From contig NZ_JACBZM010000001.1 of the NCBI RefSeq assembly GCF_013408525.1, positions 3,844,001 to 3,908,000 on the forward strand: a stretch of 64,000 nt of DNA. Direction: 5' to 3'. The stretch comes from Nocardioides aromaticivorans. Its GTDB lineage: Bacteria > Actinomycetota > Actinomycetes > Propionibacteriales > Nocardioidaceae. Position 1 is the stretch's first letter. The number at the start of each line of letters is the position of its first letter. Both the position numbers and the translations under genes were made by a program. The notes under the pieces are model-generated. The model saw nothing but the letters and a program-made list of their open reading frames with translations, was not told the DNA's origin and did no database searches. Positions 1-7,757 of this stretch are shown one piece after another.

Positions 1-912
1 CCCGGTGAGGACGAAGTGCTCGTGCGGATCGCCGCGGCATCGGTCAACGCGGCCGACTGGCACATCATGCGCGGGGAGCCGCGGGTCGCGCGGCTGATGG
101 ACCGCACGATCTTCGGGCGCCGGGGACCGCGCCAACCGATCCGCGGGCGTGACCTCGCAGGCACGATCGAGGCCGTCGGCCCCGGCGTGGTGGGCTGGAA
201 GGTCGGTGACGAGGTGCTGGGGGAGGACGAGGCGACCCTGGCCGAGTACGCCGCCGTTCCCGCCGCGAGCCTGGCGCGCAGACCGGCGGGCCTGAGCGTC
301 GAGGAGGCCGCGGCGCTCCCGCTCGCCGCGGTCACCGCCGACCTGTGCCTGACGGCCGGCGCCGTCCGGGCCGGCCAGCGGGTGCTCGTGGTCGGGGCCT
401 CGGGCGGGGTGGGCACGTTCGCCGTCCAGCTCGCGGTGGCGTCGGGCGCCACCGTCACCGGCGTCTGCAGCACCCGCAACGTCGAGCTGGTGACCTCGCT
501 CGGCGCGAGTGCGGTCGTCGACTACACCGAGCAGGACTTCACCCGCACCGGGGCGTCGTACGACGTGGTGGTCGATCTCGTCGGCAACCGGCGGTTGCGC
601 GACCTGCGCCGGGTCGTGGCGAAGGGCGGCACCCTCGTGCTCTCCGGCGGCGGCAATCCCGGTGAGGGCCGCATCCTCGGCCCGGTCGGGCTGATGGCGA
701 AGGGCGGCCTCTTCGGCCGGCTGCTCGGGCTGCGCGTGCAGATCCCGCTCGCTAAGCCGGACGCCGCGCGGCTGGGCGAGCTCGCGGTGATGGCGGCGGC
801 GGGCGAGCTGCGTCCCGTCATCGAGCGGACCTTCCCCCTCGCCGACGCCGCCGCGGCGATCCGGCACCTGGAGGTCGAGCACGCGCGCGGCAAGGTCGTC
901 GTCACGGTCTGA
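1..912 (+). CDS. MDR-family NAD(P)H quinone oxidoreductase, 5' truncated by window edge
   Basis: This is the C-terminal 303 residues of a medium-chain dehydrogenase/reductase, and the frame is open back to base 1. An N-terminal GroES-like fold is visible (ADWHIMRGEP, then GRDLAGTIEAVGPGV). It is followed by a Rossmann fold with the nucleotide loop GASGGVGTFAVQLA near residue 134. The catalytic zinc ligands of alcohol dehydrogenases are absent, which fits the zeta-crystallin/quinone oxidoreductase branch that reduces quinones or enones with NADPH. The C-terminal stretch ending GKVVVTV is the usual end of this family. The true start lies outside the window. The substrate cannot be told from sequence. 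Confidence 0.85.
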   Translation, partial: PGEDEVLVRIAAASVNAADWHIMRGEPRVARLMDRTIFGRRGPRQPIRGRDLAGTIEAVGPGVVGWKVGDEVLGEDEATLAEYAAVPAASLARRPAGLSVEEAAALPLAAVTADLCLTAGAVRAGQRVLVVGASGGVGTFAVQLAVASGATVTGVCSTRNVELVTSLGASAVVDYTEQDFTRTGASYDVVVDLVGNRRLRDLRRVVAKGGTLVLSGGGNPGEGRILGPVGLMAKGGLFGRLLGLRVQIPLAKPDAARLGELAVMAAAGELRPVIERTFPLADAAAAIRHLEVEHARGKVVVTV

Positions 913-1169
913 GCGGACGGGAATACCGGCCCGGGTGCACCCGTTGTGCCCGTCAGCTGGTTCGACCCAAGCCCCCGGGCCTCACCTTTCGCCGCCACGA
1001 GCGGCCGTCCGCCGAGAGGCGGCTGGCGGACCAGTGAGCAGCACCGCACAGCCACCCGCCGGGTAAGCCCCGGTCAGGGTGGCTGTGCGCGTTGTGCGGG
1101 CGTAGCGTTGGTCGGGCGCCCTGCGCCGGCGCCCTGCAGCCGGCGCGCGACCGGATCGGGGTGATCGAG

Positions 1170-1967
1170 GTGCGCACCATCGCGGCGATCTGCGTCGGGA
1201 GCCTCCTCGCGCTGCTCGTCGGCTGCGGGTCGGACGAGCCGTCCCGGCCGGGCGCGACGCCACCGCCCGACCTGCCGCGCTCGGACGAGGCCAGCACGCT
1301 CGACCCGTCGACCTTCACCGCCGACGTGACCAATCGCTGGTACCCGTTGGCACCGGGCACCCGGTGGACCTACCGCGAGACGACCGAGGAGGGCGAGCAG
1401 CAGCAGGTGGTCGTCACCGCGACGACGATCACCCGCCGGATCGCCAACGGCGTCACGGCACGGGTCGTCCGCGACACGGTGAGCCTCGCGGGTGAGGTCG
1501 TCGAGGACACCCTCGACTGGTACGCGCAGGACGAGGACGGCACCGTCTGGTACCTCGGTGAGGACACCGCGGAGTTCGAGGACGGCGAGGTCAGCAGCCG
1601 CGAGGGCTCCTTCGAGGCCGGCGTCGACGGCGCGGAGGCCGGCATCATCATGCCGGCGGCGCCTGCGGTCGGCATGGACTACCGGCAGGAGTACTACGAG
1701 GGCGAGGCCGAGGACCACGGCGAGGTGATCGCGGTCGGGCAGGCGGTGCAGGTCCCGGCGGGGAAGTACGACGACCTCCTCCAGACCGCCGACACCACGC
1801 CGCTCGAGCCCGACGTCCTCGAGCACAAGTACTACGCCTCCGGGGTGGGGCTCGTCCTGACGGTGGACAAGGAGGCCGGTGGTCGCGAGGAACTCCTGTC
1901 GGTCACACGGGTCTCGATGGCAGAGGCACGCCGTGCGGGCTCCGCCGCGCTGGGCCAGCCGTACTGA
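1170..1967 (+). CDS. Predicted lipoprotein of unknown function
   Basis: This 265-residue protein begins MRTIAAICVGSLLALLVGC, a short basic n-region, a hydrophobic core and an LVGC lipobox, so it should be lipidated at Cys19 and displayed outside the membrane. The start at GTG 1170 was chosen because GGGGTG lies six bases upstream; GTG 1161 is an alternative. The mature part contains WYPLAPGTRWTYRE and KYYASGVGLV, with about 10 predicted beta strands and many acidic residues. Similar WTYR...GVG proteins are common lipoproteins in actinobacteria with no assigned role. It stands alone between an oxidoreductase and a regulatory cluster. No function is proposed. Confidence 0.75.
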   Translation: MRTIAAICVGSLLALLVGCGSDEPSRPGATPPPDLPRSDEASTLDPSTFTADVTNRWYPLAPGTRWTYRETTEEGEQQQVVVTATTITRRIANGVTARVVRDTVSLAGEVVEDTLDWYAQDEDGTVWYLGEDTAEFEDGEVSSREGSFEAGVDGAEAGIIMPAAPAVGMDYRQEYYEGEAEDHGEVIAVGQAVQVPAGKYDDLLQTADTTPLEPDVLEHKYYASGVGLVLTVDKEAGGREELLSVTRVSMAEARRAGSAALGQPY

Positions 1968-2134
1968 CGCGCGGCATTGTCGGTCCCGTCCACCCCGGTG
2001 TCCGCTCCTCGTGGACTACTCAATTTTGGGGGGCGCGCGATACCGCATTCGAGGGTTCACTTCGGCCGTGGCCCGGAGTAACAATCGGGACAGCACCAGC
2101 GTCATCTCGGGCGGAAGCCAAGGGGGGCACCGGG

Positions 2135-3022
2135 ATGATCCGCGTCAGGCTGTTCGGTCCGACATCCGTCGAGGTCGATGGTGAGCCGACGGGGGCCCTG
2201 CGGGGCCGGCCGCGGCAGATCCTCGAGATCCTGGCCAGCGCCGCCGGAGCCCCGGTGGCCAAGGAGAGACTCTCCGACCTCGTCTGGAACGGCGATCCGC
2301 CGGCGTCCCACCTCGGCACCCTCGAGAGCTACATCTGCAACCTGCGCCACTGCCTCGGGGTCCGCAGCGGGCGAGGCTCCGTGCTGGCCACGGCGGCGGG
2401 CGGCTACCAGCTCGCGGGGCCCTCGCTGCGGGTGGACCTCACCGAGGTCCGCGAGCACATCGAGGCGTCGATGGGGCCGGCCGACATCGCGGTGGACCGG
2501 GCGCTCGCTGCGGTCCGGCTCACGACGGGCGACCTGCTCGAGAGCGAGCCCTACGCGGGCTGGGCGGAACGGATGCGGGAGGTGTTCGCGCGCGAAGCGG
2601 TGACGGCGTACGTGCGCACGGCGGGACTGGCCAACGCGACCCGGCGCTTCGACTGCGCGAGCGTCCTGGCGCGCGAGGCGGTGCGCCTCGACCGGCTCTG
2701 CGAGGTCGCGTGGCAGCAGCTGGTCCGGTCGTACTGGCTGGCGGGCCGGCACGGCGAGGCGTTGCGCGCGTACGCCGACCTGCGCGCCCTGATGCTCGAG
2801 GAGCTCGGCGACGAGCCGGGACCGGAGAGTCGCGACCTCTATCTCGCGGTGCTCCAGGACTCGTCGGACCAGGGTGATCGGCGGCGGCTCGCCGGTCGCG
2901 AGCTGCAGACCCTGCTGGTCCTGCTGCGCCAGTCGCTCGCCGCGACCCCGGGCGCGGTCCTGCCCGCGCTCGACTCGGCGTTGTCCGCGGCCGCGGTTCG
3001 AGTGATCGCGACCCAGCCGTGA
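2135..3022 (+). CDS. SARP/AfsR-type transcriptional regulator with BTAD domain
   Basis: This 295-residue protein starts MIRVRLFGPTSVEVDGEP, the signature opening of SARP regulators. An OmpR-type winged helix occupies about residues 1-90 (LESYICNLRHCLG is the recognition region). A BTAD tetratricopeptide-like bacterial transcriptional activation domain occupies about 95-245 (EVAWQQLVRSYWLAGRHGEA, then LEELGDEPGPE). SARPs activate pathway genes by binding direct repeats next to the -35 box. The start ATG has an AAGGGGGG ribosome site nine bases upstream. The gene is followed 61 bases later by a response regulator and a kinase, so it probably belongs to the same regulatory unit. Its targets are unknown, and no biosynthetic cluster lies in the window. 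Confidence 0.88.
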   Translation: MIRVRLFGPTSVEVDGEPTGALRGRPRQILEILASAAGAPVAKERLSDLVWNGDPPASHLGTLESYICNLRHCLGVRSGRGSVLATAAGGYQLAGPSLRVDLTEVREHIEASMGPADIAVDRALAAVRLTTGDLLESEPYAGWAERMREVFAREAVTAYVRTAGLANATRRFDCASVLAREAVRLDRLCEVAWQQLVRSYWLAGRHGEALRAYADLRALMLEELGDEPGPESRDLYLAVLQDSSDQGDRRRLAGRELQTLLVLLRQSLAATPGAVLPALDSALSAAAVRVIATQP

Positions 3023-3083
3023 GCGCGCGCGACGGGAGCCTGCCGGGCGACGGGCAGGACCGGGACGCGAAGGCGGTGCGGTC

Positions 3084-3770
3084 GTGACGGTCCAGACGGA
3101 GGTCCGGCCGGCGGGACCGGTCGAGAAGATGCGGATCGTGGTCGTCGACGACCACCGGATGTTCGCCCAGCTGCTGGCGATCACGCTGGGCGACCAGCCC
3201 GACATGGAGTGCGTCGGGATCGCCAACGACGTCGCGACCGCGCTCAGCATGGTGACGGCGCTCCGGCCCGACCTCGTGCTGATGGACGCCCGCCTCCAGG
3301 ACGGCGACGGGGTCGCCGCGACGGCCGAGCTGGTCGCCACCAACCCCGGCCTGCGCGTGGCCGTGCTCAGCGGCTTCATCGACACCGCCCTGATGCGCCG
3401 GGCGGCGGAGGCGGGCGCCTGCGCCCTGCACCCGAAGGACGGTGACCTGGAGGAGATCCTCAGCGCCGTACGCCGGGCGCGTGCGGGCACCTTCGTCGTC
3501 CAGCCGCAGCTGCTGCGCAGCCTCGTCGCACAGTCGCGCGACGCCCAGCCGCTGCACCCGCCGCTGACGGAGCGCGAGCACGCCGTCCTGCAGTTCCTGG
3601 CGGCCGGCCTGGATGCCTCGGTCATCGCCCGCGAGCTGGGCATCTCCGTCAACACCTGCCGTGGCTACGTGAAGACCCTGTTGACCAAGCTGGGTGCGCA
3701 CTCCCAGCTCGAAGCGGTCGTGTTCGCCCTGCGAACGGGCCTCGTCGGCGTCGGTGATGTCGCGCCGTGA
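3084..3770 (+). CDS. NarL/FixJ-family response regulator
   Basis: The protein has 228 residues. The receiver domain (about 15-130) shows VVVDDH for the acidic pocket, the phospho-acceptor Asp in LVLMDARLQDGDG near residue 70, and a switch Ser in AVLSGF. The Lys region reads CALHPKDGD. The LuxR-type HTH (about 155-215) begins LTEREHAVLQFLAAGLD and contains VIARELGISVNTCRGYVKTL. Phosphorylation by a partner kinase would trigger DNA binding. The kinase gene that follows overlaps the 3' end by 14 bases, which strongly suggests a cognate pair that is translationally coupled. The GTG start lacks a strong Shine-Dalgarno; an internal ATG at residue 16 is possible. Confidence 0.9.
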   Translation: MTVQTEVRPAGPVEKMRIVVVDDHRMFAQLLAITLGDQPDMECVGIANDVATALSMVTALRPDLVLMDARLQDGDGVAATAELVATNPGLRVAVLSGFIDTALMRRAAEAGACALHPKDGDLEEILSAVRRARAGTFVVQPQLLRSLVAQSRDAQPLHPPLTEREHAVLQFLAAGLDASVIARELGISVNTCRGYVKTLLTKLGAHSQLEAVVFALRTGLVGVGDVAP

Positions 3771-5106
3771 GCGGAGACAGGCACCCGTCGGTGGTCTCGG
3801 GCGGCGAGCGCTCGTCGAGTTCGTGCTCTGTGCGCTGCTGTCGGCCACCGCTGTCAGCGTCGCCACCCTGCTGGTGGCGCAGACCATGTCCGAGCGGATC
3901 GCCATCCGTGACGCCCAGGCGCGCGGGGAGGCGTTCACCAACGGTGTCGCGGCGCCGCTGGTCACCATGGGGGTCCGTGACGGCGACCCGGAGGCGATCG
4001 CCGACTTCGACCGGGTGATGCAGAACCGGCTCACCGCCGGAGCGATCGTGCACATGAAGCTGTGGGCCACCGACGGCACGGTGCTGTGGTCCGACGAGAC
4101 CGGCTTGATCGGCCACACCTACGAGCTCGAGGAGTCGGTCCGCCGGCAGGCCGGGACCTCGTTCGCGCACGCGGAGCTCTCCAGCCTCGACGAGCCGGAG
4201 AACGAGCTGGAGAACGAGCTCGACCCGGACACCGGACAGCTCCTCGAGGTGTACGTCGGCACGCGGGACGCCGACGGGAGGCCGATGATCTTCGAGACCT
4301 ACTGGTCGGCCGACCGGATCCACAGCGACGAGCGCCGGGTGTTCTGGACCCTGGCACCGCTGTCGCTGGGGTCGATGGGCCTGCTGCTGCTCCTGCTGCT
4401 GCCCCTCGCGTTCAACCTCGCGCGCAACACCAGCCAGCACGTGCGTGAGCGCAACCGCGTCCTCAAGCACGCCCTGGTCGCGGTGGACCTCGAACGCGCC
4501 CGGATCGCCCAGCTGCTCCACGACGGCGTGATCCAGGACCTCGCCGGCGTCGGCTACGCCCTGCCCTCCGCCGCATCGCGGCTCGAGCACGAGCCGGGCC
4601 TGGCGGACGCGCGCGAGATCATCGACCACGCCACCGACCTGGTCCGACGCGACCTGGTCGCGCTCCGTACCCTCCTCGTCGACATCTACCCGCCCTCCCT
4701 GGGCAGGGGCGAGCTGGCGACCGCGATCGAGGAGCTCGCCGCCACGGCCGAGCGGTCGGGCCTCGAGGTGACGGTGGCGGTCCACACCGACCGGCCGCTG
4801 GACGAGACGAGCAACCGGCTCGCCTACCGGATCGTGCGCGAGGGCCTGCTCAACGTCGTCAAGCACGCGGCCGCGACCCGGGCCAGCGTCGACGTGTGGG
4901 CGTCGGGCACGACGGTCGAGGTCGCGGTGCGCGACGACGGCCCGGCGCCGGCCGCGGTCACGGTCACGGACCCCCGGTCCGGGCACCTGGGGCTGCGCCT
5001 GCTGATCGACGCGGTCGCGGACCACGGCGGCGAGCTCACGATCGGGCCGGCCGTCGACGGCGGGACCCTGCTGCGCGGTTCGTTTCCCGTGCAGGAGCAG
5101 CGCTGA
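3757..5106 (+). CDS. NarL-type sensor histidine kinase (HisKA_3)
   Basis: This 449-residue membrane kinase has a first TM at about residues 16-40 (LVEFVLCALLSATAVSVATL). An extracytoplasmic sensor of about 165 residues follows, including an acidic Glu/Leu/Asn stretch. A second TM is at about 205-228 (SLGSMGLLLLLLLPLAF). The dimerisation domain carries the phospho-acceptor His in ARIAQLLHDGVIQDLAG, as in NarX/DesK kinases. The ATPase domain shows RIVREGLLNVVKHA (N box) and VRDDGPAP (G box). The start at ATG 3757 overlaps the preceding regulator. It should phosphorylate the regulator encoded at 3084-3770 and possibly the receiver protein downstream. The ligand is unknown. Confidence 0.9.
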   Translation: MSRRERRQAPVGGLGRRALVEFVLCALLSATAVSVATLLVAQTMSERIAIRDAQARGEAFTNGVAAPLVTMGVRDGDPEAIADFDRVMQNRLTAGAIVHMKLWATDGTVLWSDETGLIGHTYELEESVRRQAGTSFAHAELSSLDEPENELENELDPDTGQLLEVYVGTRDADGRPMIFETYWSADRIHSDERRVFWTLAPLSLGSMGLLLLLLLPLAFNLARNTSQHVRERNRVLKHALVAVDLERARIAQLLHDGVIQDLAGVGYALPSAASRLEHEPGLADAREIIDHATDLVRRDLVALRTLLVDIYPPSLGRGELATAIEELAATAERSGLEVTVAVHTDRPLDETSNRLAYRIVREGLLNVVKHAAATRASVDVWASGTTVEVAVRDDGPAPAAVTVTDPRSGHLGLRLLIDAVADHGGELTIGPAVDGGTLLRGSFPVQEQR

Positions 5107-5188
5107 CCGCGGCTCCAAGGAATACGCAGGCTGCGCCACCGAGACTGGACGCAGAGCGGCCAACGGGAGGCTCGGGCGGGAGGACGAC

Positions 5189-5680
5189 ATGATCCGGGTA
5201 GTGCTCGCGGACGACCACGACCTCGTCCGGCTCGGCATCACGGCGGTGCTGAGCGAGCAACCGGACATCTCCGTCTGCGGCGTCGCAGCGACCGGGGAGG
5301 ACGCGGTCGCCCAGGCCCAGGAGCAGTCTCCGGACGTCGTGCTGCTCGACCTCACGATGCCCGGGGCGGGCGGCCTCGCGGCCGCGGCCGAGATCGTGGC
5401 CGCCGACCATGCGGTCCGGGCGCTGATCCTCACCGGCCACACCGACCCGGAGCTGATCCGGGCGGCGTTCGCGGCCGGTGCGACCGGCTACGTGTTCAAG
5501 GACGCGGACGTCGGCCAGCTGGTCGAGGCGGTCCGGGCCGTGCACCGCGGTGAGGTGTGGTTGAGCCCGGAGGCGGCCGGCGCACTGGCGGGCGAGCTCA
5601 GGGACCGGACCCGGCGGTCGACCCGCCGTGGGCATGGCCTTCGGCGCCGAGCACCGCGGGAGCAGCTCCCCAGGCCGTGA
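5189..5680 (+). CDS. Receiver-only response regulator, apparently truncated NarL type
   Basis: This 163-residue protein has residues 1-120 that form a normal receiver: VVLADDHDLVRLG, the phospho-acceptor Asp in VVLLDLTMPG, a Thr in LILTGH and a Lys in YVFKDAD. The linker HRGEVWLSPEAAGALAG is what normally precedes the LuxR HTH. The frame instead runs into a basic, low-information tail (TRRSTRRGHGLRRRAPREQ) and stops. The last 83 bases overlap the 3' end of the convergent membrane-protein gene. The DNA-binding domain is therefore missing, probably through a deletion that joined two neighbouring regions. It may act as a phosphate sink for the adjacent kinase or be a decaying gene. Confidence 0.75.
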   Translation: MIRVVLADDHDLVRLGITAVLSEQPDISVCGVAATGEDAVAQAQEQSPDVVLLDLTMPGAGGLAAAAEIVAADHAVRALILTGHTDPELIRAAFAAGATGYVFKDADVGQLVEAVRAVHRGEVWLSPEAAGALAGELRDRTRRSTRRGHGLRRRAPREQLPRP

Positions 5681-6197
5681 GGACGACGGCCGCCCACACC
5701 GCGGTCGTCGCGACCGCCAGGCCGCGCCGGCTGGGGCCGACCTCCGACCACCGGCGTGGCTGGACCCGCTCGCCCCCCGTGAGGCGGAGGGCGACGGCCG
5801 CCGCGGCGACGGACATCAGCTCGAGCAGTCCACACGCCGTGTCGGGGACCCCGACCGGCTCGGGCACCCGGAAGTCGTCGGGCCCGATGGGTGTGCCGAG
5901 GGTGCGCGACAGCAACCACACGGCGACGGTGAGCAGGCCGGTCGCGACCACCAGGACCGCCGCTCGGCTGCTCCACGCGTAGACGGCGAGCAGGGCCAGC
6001 ACCAGCTCGGCGAGCTGGATGCCGAGGAAGAAGAAGCCCGCCGGCACCCATTCGCCGAAGTGCTCGCCCGCGACGGTCCCGTGGATGATCGCGCTCCCGG
6101 TCAGGCTGCTCGCGACGACCGCGCGTGCGACGAGCTGGACATCGGCGACGTACGACGCACGGCCGGCCGCGCGGACAGGGGACAGCACTCTGGCCAT
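5598..6197 (-). CDS. Four-TM integral membrane protein, unknown function
   Basis: This 199-residue protein has four to five hydrophobic segments: VARAVVASSLTGSAIIHG, FFFLGIQLAELVLALLAVYA, AAVLVVATGLLTVAVWLLSR and, near the C-terminus, LAVATTAVWAAVVLTAWG. The C-terminal tail is Gly/His rich (EGHAHGGSTAGSGP). The start ATG at 6197 gives MARVLSPVRAAG, and longer starts would run through sequence that belongs to the divergent gene. It is convergent with, and overlaps, the truncated receiver gene. It faces a secreted transglycosylase gene across an 82-base divergent intergenic region. No family is recognised with certainty. Confidence 0.75.
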   Translation of the reverse strand: MARVLSPVRAAGRASYVADVQLVARAVVASSLTGSAIIHGTVAGEHFGEWVPAGFFFLGIQLAELVLALLAVYAWSSRAAVLVVATGLLTVAVWLLSRTLGTPIGPDDFRVPEPVGVPDTACGLLELMSVAAAAVALRLTGGERVQPRRWSEVGPSRRGLAVATTAVWAAVVLTAWGAAPAVLGAEGHAHGGSTAGSGP

Positions 6198-6279
6198 GTC
6201 CCCACGATGGCGCGCGGACCTTGTGAATTGCTGGGGCGGTCCCAAGGTCTCCACAAGGTCGCGCCGCGACGCTGGGCAC

Positions 6280-7578
6280 ATGAGCCGGATGCATCGACAC
6301 CGCCGTTCCCGGACCTCGTTCGCCCCGCGGCGCCTCGGCCCGCAGCGGGTGGTGGCGGGCCTGTTCTGGCCGGCCTTCGCCGGAACCGCGGCCAGCGCGG
6401 TCTGCGTCGTGTGCGCGGCCCCGGCCGGCGCGCCGCGGTCGGTGCCCGACCGCGCCCCGGCGACCGCGGTGCCGGCCTCCACGGTCCGCGCGGTCTCCGG
6501 AGGACCCGGGTACGACGCGCCGTTCGTCGTCGACGGGAGCCCTGCCCGCGGCGACCGCACCATGGTCCTGCTGTGGCGCGCGTACGCCGGCGCGGTCGAG
6601 GGTGCGCCCACCGACTGCCACCTGCCGCTCTCGCTCCTCGCAGCGATCGGCCAGGTCGAGTCGGGCTCGCTGTCCGGTCGCACCCTGGACGCGGCGCATC
6701 GCGTGGTGCCCGCCGTCCTCGGCCCCGTGCTGGACGGGCACGGCTATGCCGCCGTCGCGGACACCGACCACGGAGACCTCGACGGGAACTCGCGGTGGGA
6801 CCGCGCGGTCGGACCGATGCAGTTCCTGCCCGGCACGTGGGCCCGCCACGGGCGTGACGGTGACGGGGACGGCCGGCTCGACCCCCAGGACATCGAGGAC
6901 GCCGCGGCCACCGCCGCGGCGTACCTGTGCAGGCACGAGCGCGACCTCGCCGACCGAGGCCAGCTGGCGGCCGCGCTCCTGGAGTACGGCAACGCCCGGT
7001 CCTACGTGCACCTGGTCCTGAGCTGGCAGGCGAACATCGACGCCCAGCTCGGCTCGACCCTCGTCGTCACCCCGCTGCCTCCGGTGCCGGTCGGGTTCCC
7101 CCTGCCCGCCGCGACCCCTGCACGGACCCGGCACCCCGCGACGCGGAACCCGGCAGTGCGGCACGCCGCCCATGCCGTCGTGCACGTGCTGGCCGACGCC
7201 TCGTCGCCCGCCGCCGCCCCGGCACACCCGGCGGACGCGCCCGGCGACGTCCCGTGGGACGTCGAGCCGACCACCGAGAACCCGGTCGACGCACCCGGCG
7301 CATGCCCGGTCCCGGCCGCCGAGCCCCCGACGGCCGAGCCCGGTGCGGTGCCTGCGGGACAGCCCGCCGAGGAGCCCGCCGAGGAGCCCGCTGAAGGGCC
7401 CGTGGACGAGCCCGGCGGTGAGGCCACCCCGGAGCCCTCGTCCTGCCTCCCGGCGGGGGAGCCCGTCGAGGAGCCAGCCGAGGAGCCGGCGGAGGAGGTC
7501 ACCGAGGAACCGGCCGACGGACCAGCCGGCGAGCCGGCCGACGACCCGGTGCCCGGCTCGGCTCCGGACGCGAGCTGA
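6280..7578 (+). CDS. Secreted lytic transglycosylase with Pro/Glu/Ala-rich tail
   Basis: This 432-residue protein has a basic N-terminus (MSRMHRHRRSRTSF) and a hydrophobic segment at about 30-50 (VAGLFWPAFAGTAASAVCVV) that acts as signal or anchor. The catalytic SLT-type domain covers about 85-260, with LSLLAAIGQVESG holding the catalytic Glu and DRAVGPMQFLPGTW the family core. DGDGDGRLDPQDIEDAA is a calcium-type acidic loop. YGNARSYVHLVLSW matches the domain end. It would cleave the glycan strands of peptidoglycan to 1,6-anhydro ends. From about residue 300 the protein is a low-complexity tail with repeated EEPAEEP-like units, probably a wall-spanning stalk. The start at ATG 6280 avoids a long, unlikely leader. 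Confidence 0.87.
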   Translation: MSRMHRHRRSRTSFAPRRLGPQRVVAGLFWPAFAGTAASAVCVVCAAPAGAPRSVPDRAPATAVPASTVRAVSGGPGYDAPFVVDGSPARGDRTMVLLWRAYAGAVEGAPTDCHLPLSLLAAIGQVESGSLSGRTLDAAHRVVPAVLGPVLDGHGYAAVADTDHGDLDGNSRWDRAVGPMQFLPGTWARHGRDGDGDGRLDPQDIEDAAATAAAYLCRHERDLADRGQLAAALLEYGNARSYVHLVLSWQANIDAQLGSTLVVTPLPPVPVGFPLPAATPARTRHPATRNPAVRHAAHAVVHVLADASSPAAAPAHPADAPGDVPWDVEPTTENPVDAPGACPVPAAEPPTAEPGAVPAGQPAEEPAEEPAEGPVDEPGGEATPEPSSCLPAGEPVEEPAEEPAEEVTEEPADGPAGEPADDPVPGSAPDAS

Positions 7579-7681
7579 CGGACCGGCCCCCAACCGGTCC
7601 GTCCGCCCCCCGGGCCTGTCTGTGCCCGCGGCCTGTCATGCCTCACGTCCTGCCGTCCTGCCCGGTCGAGGTGCCGGTGGT

Positions 7682-7698
7682 GGGGGGGGGGGGGGGGG
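7682..7698. repeat. 17-base homopolymeric G tract
   Basis: An uninterrupted run of 17 G lies in the intergenic space between the transglycosylase and the multicopper oxidase, about 105 bases after one stop and 60 bases before the other. It is preceded by GGTGCCGGTGGT and followed by AGAGAGG. Runs this long slip easily in replication and in sequencing, so the length should be treated as approximate. It lies outside both coding regions, so slippage would not change a protein. Confidence 0.9.
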
Positions 7699-7721
7699 AG
7701 AGAGGTAGCCACCACCGGCGT

Positions 7722-7752
7722 GGGCGGCCCGTCCTCAGACGACGGGCCGCCC
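7722..7752. terminator. Bidirectional terminator hairpin between convergent genes
   Basis: A perfect 12-bp inverted repeat, GGGCGGCCCGTC (7722-7733) and GACGGGCCGCCC (7741-7752), has a 7-base loop. It sits immediately before the oxidase stop codon (minus strand) and after the transglycosylase (plus strand), as expected for a shared terminator. There is no T tract, which is usual in GC-rich actinobacteria. Confidence 0.7.
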
Positions 7753-7757
7753 CCTCG

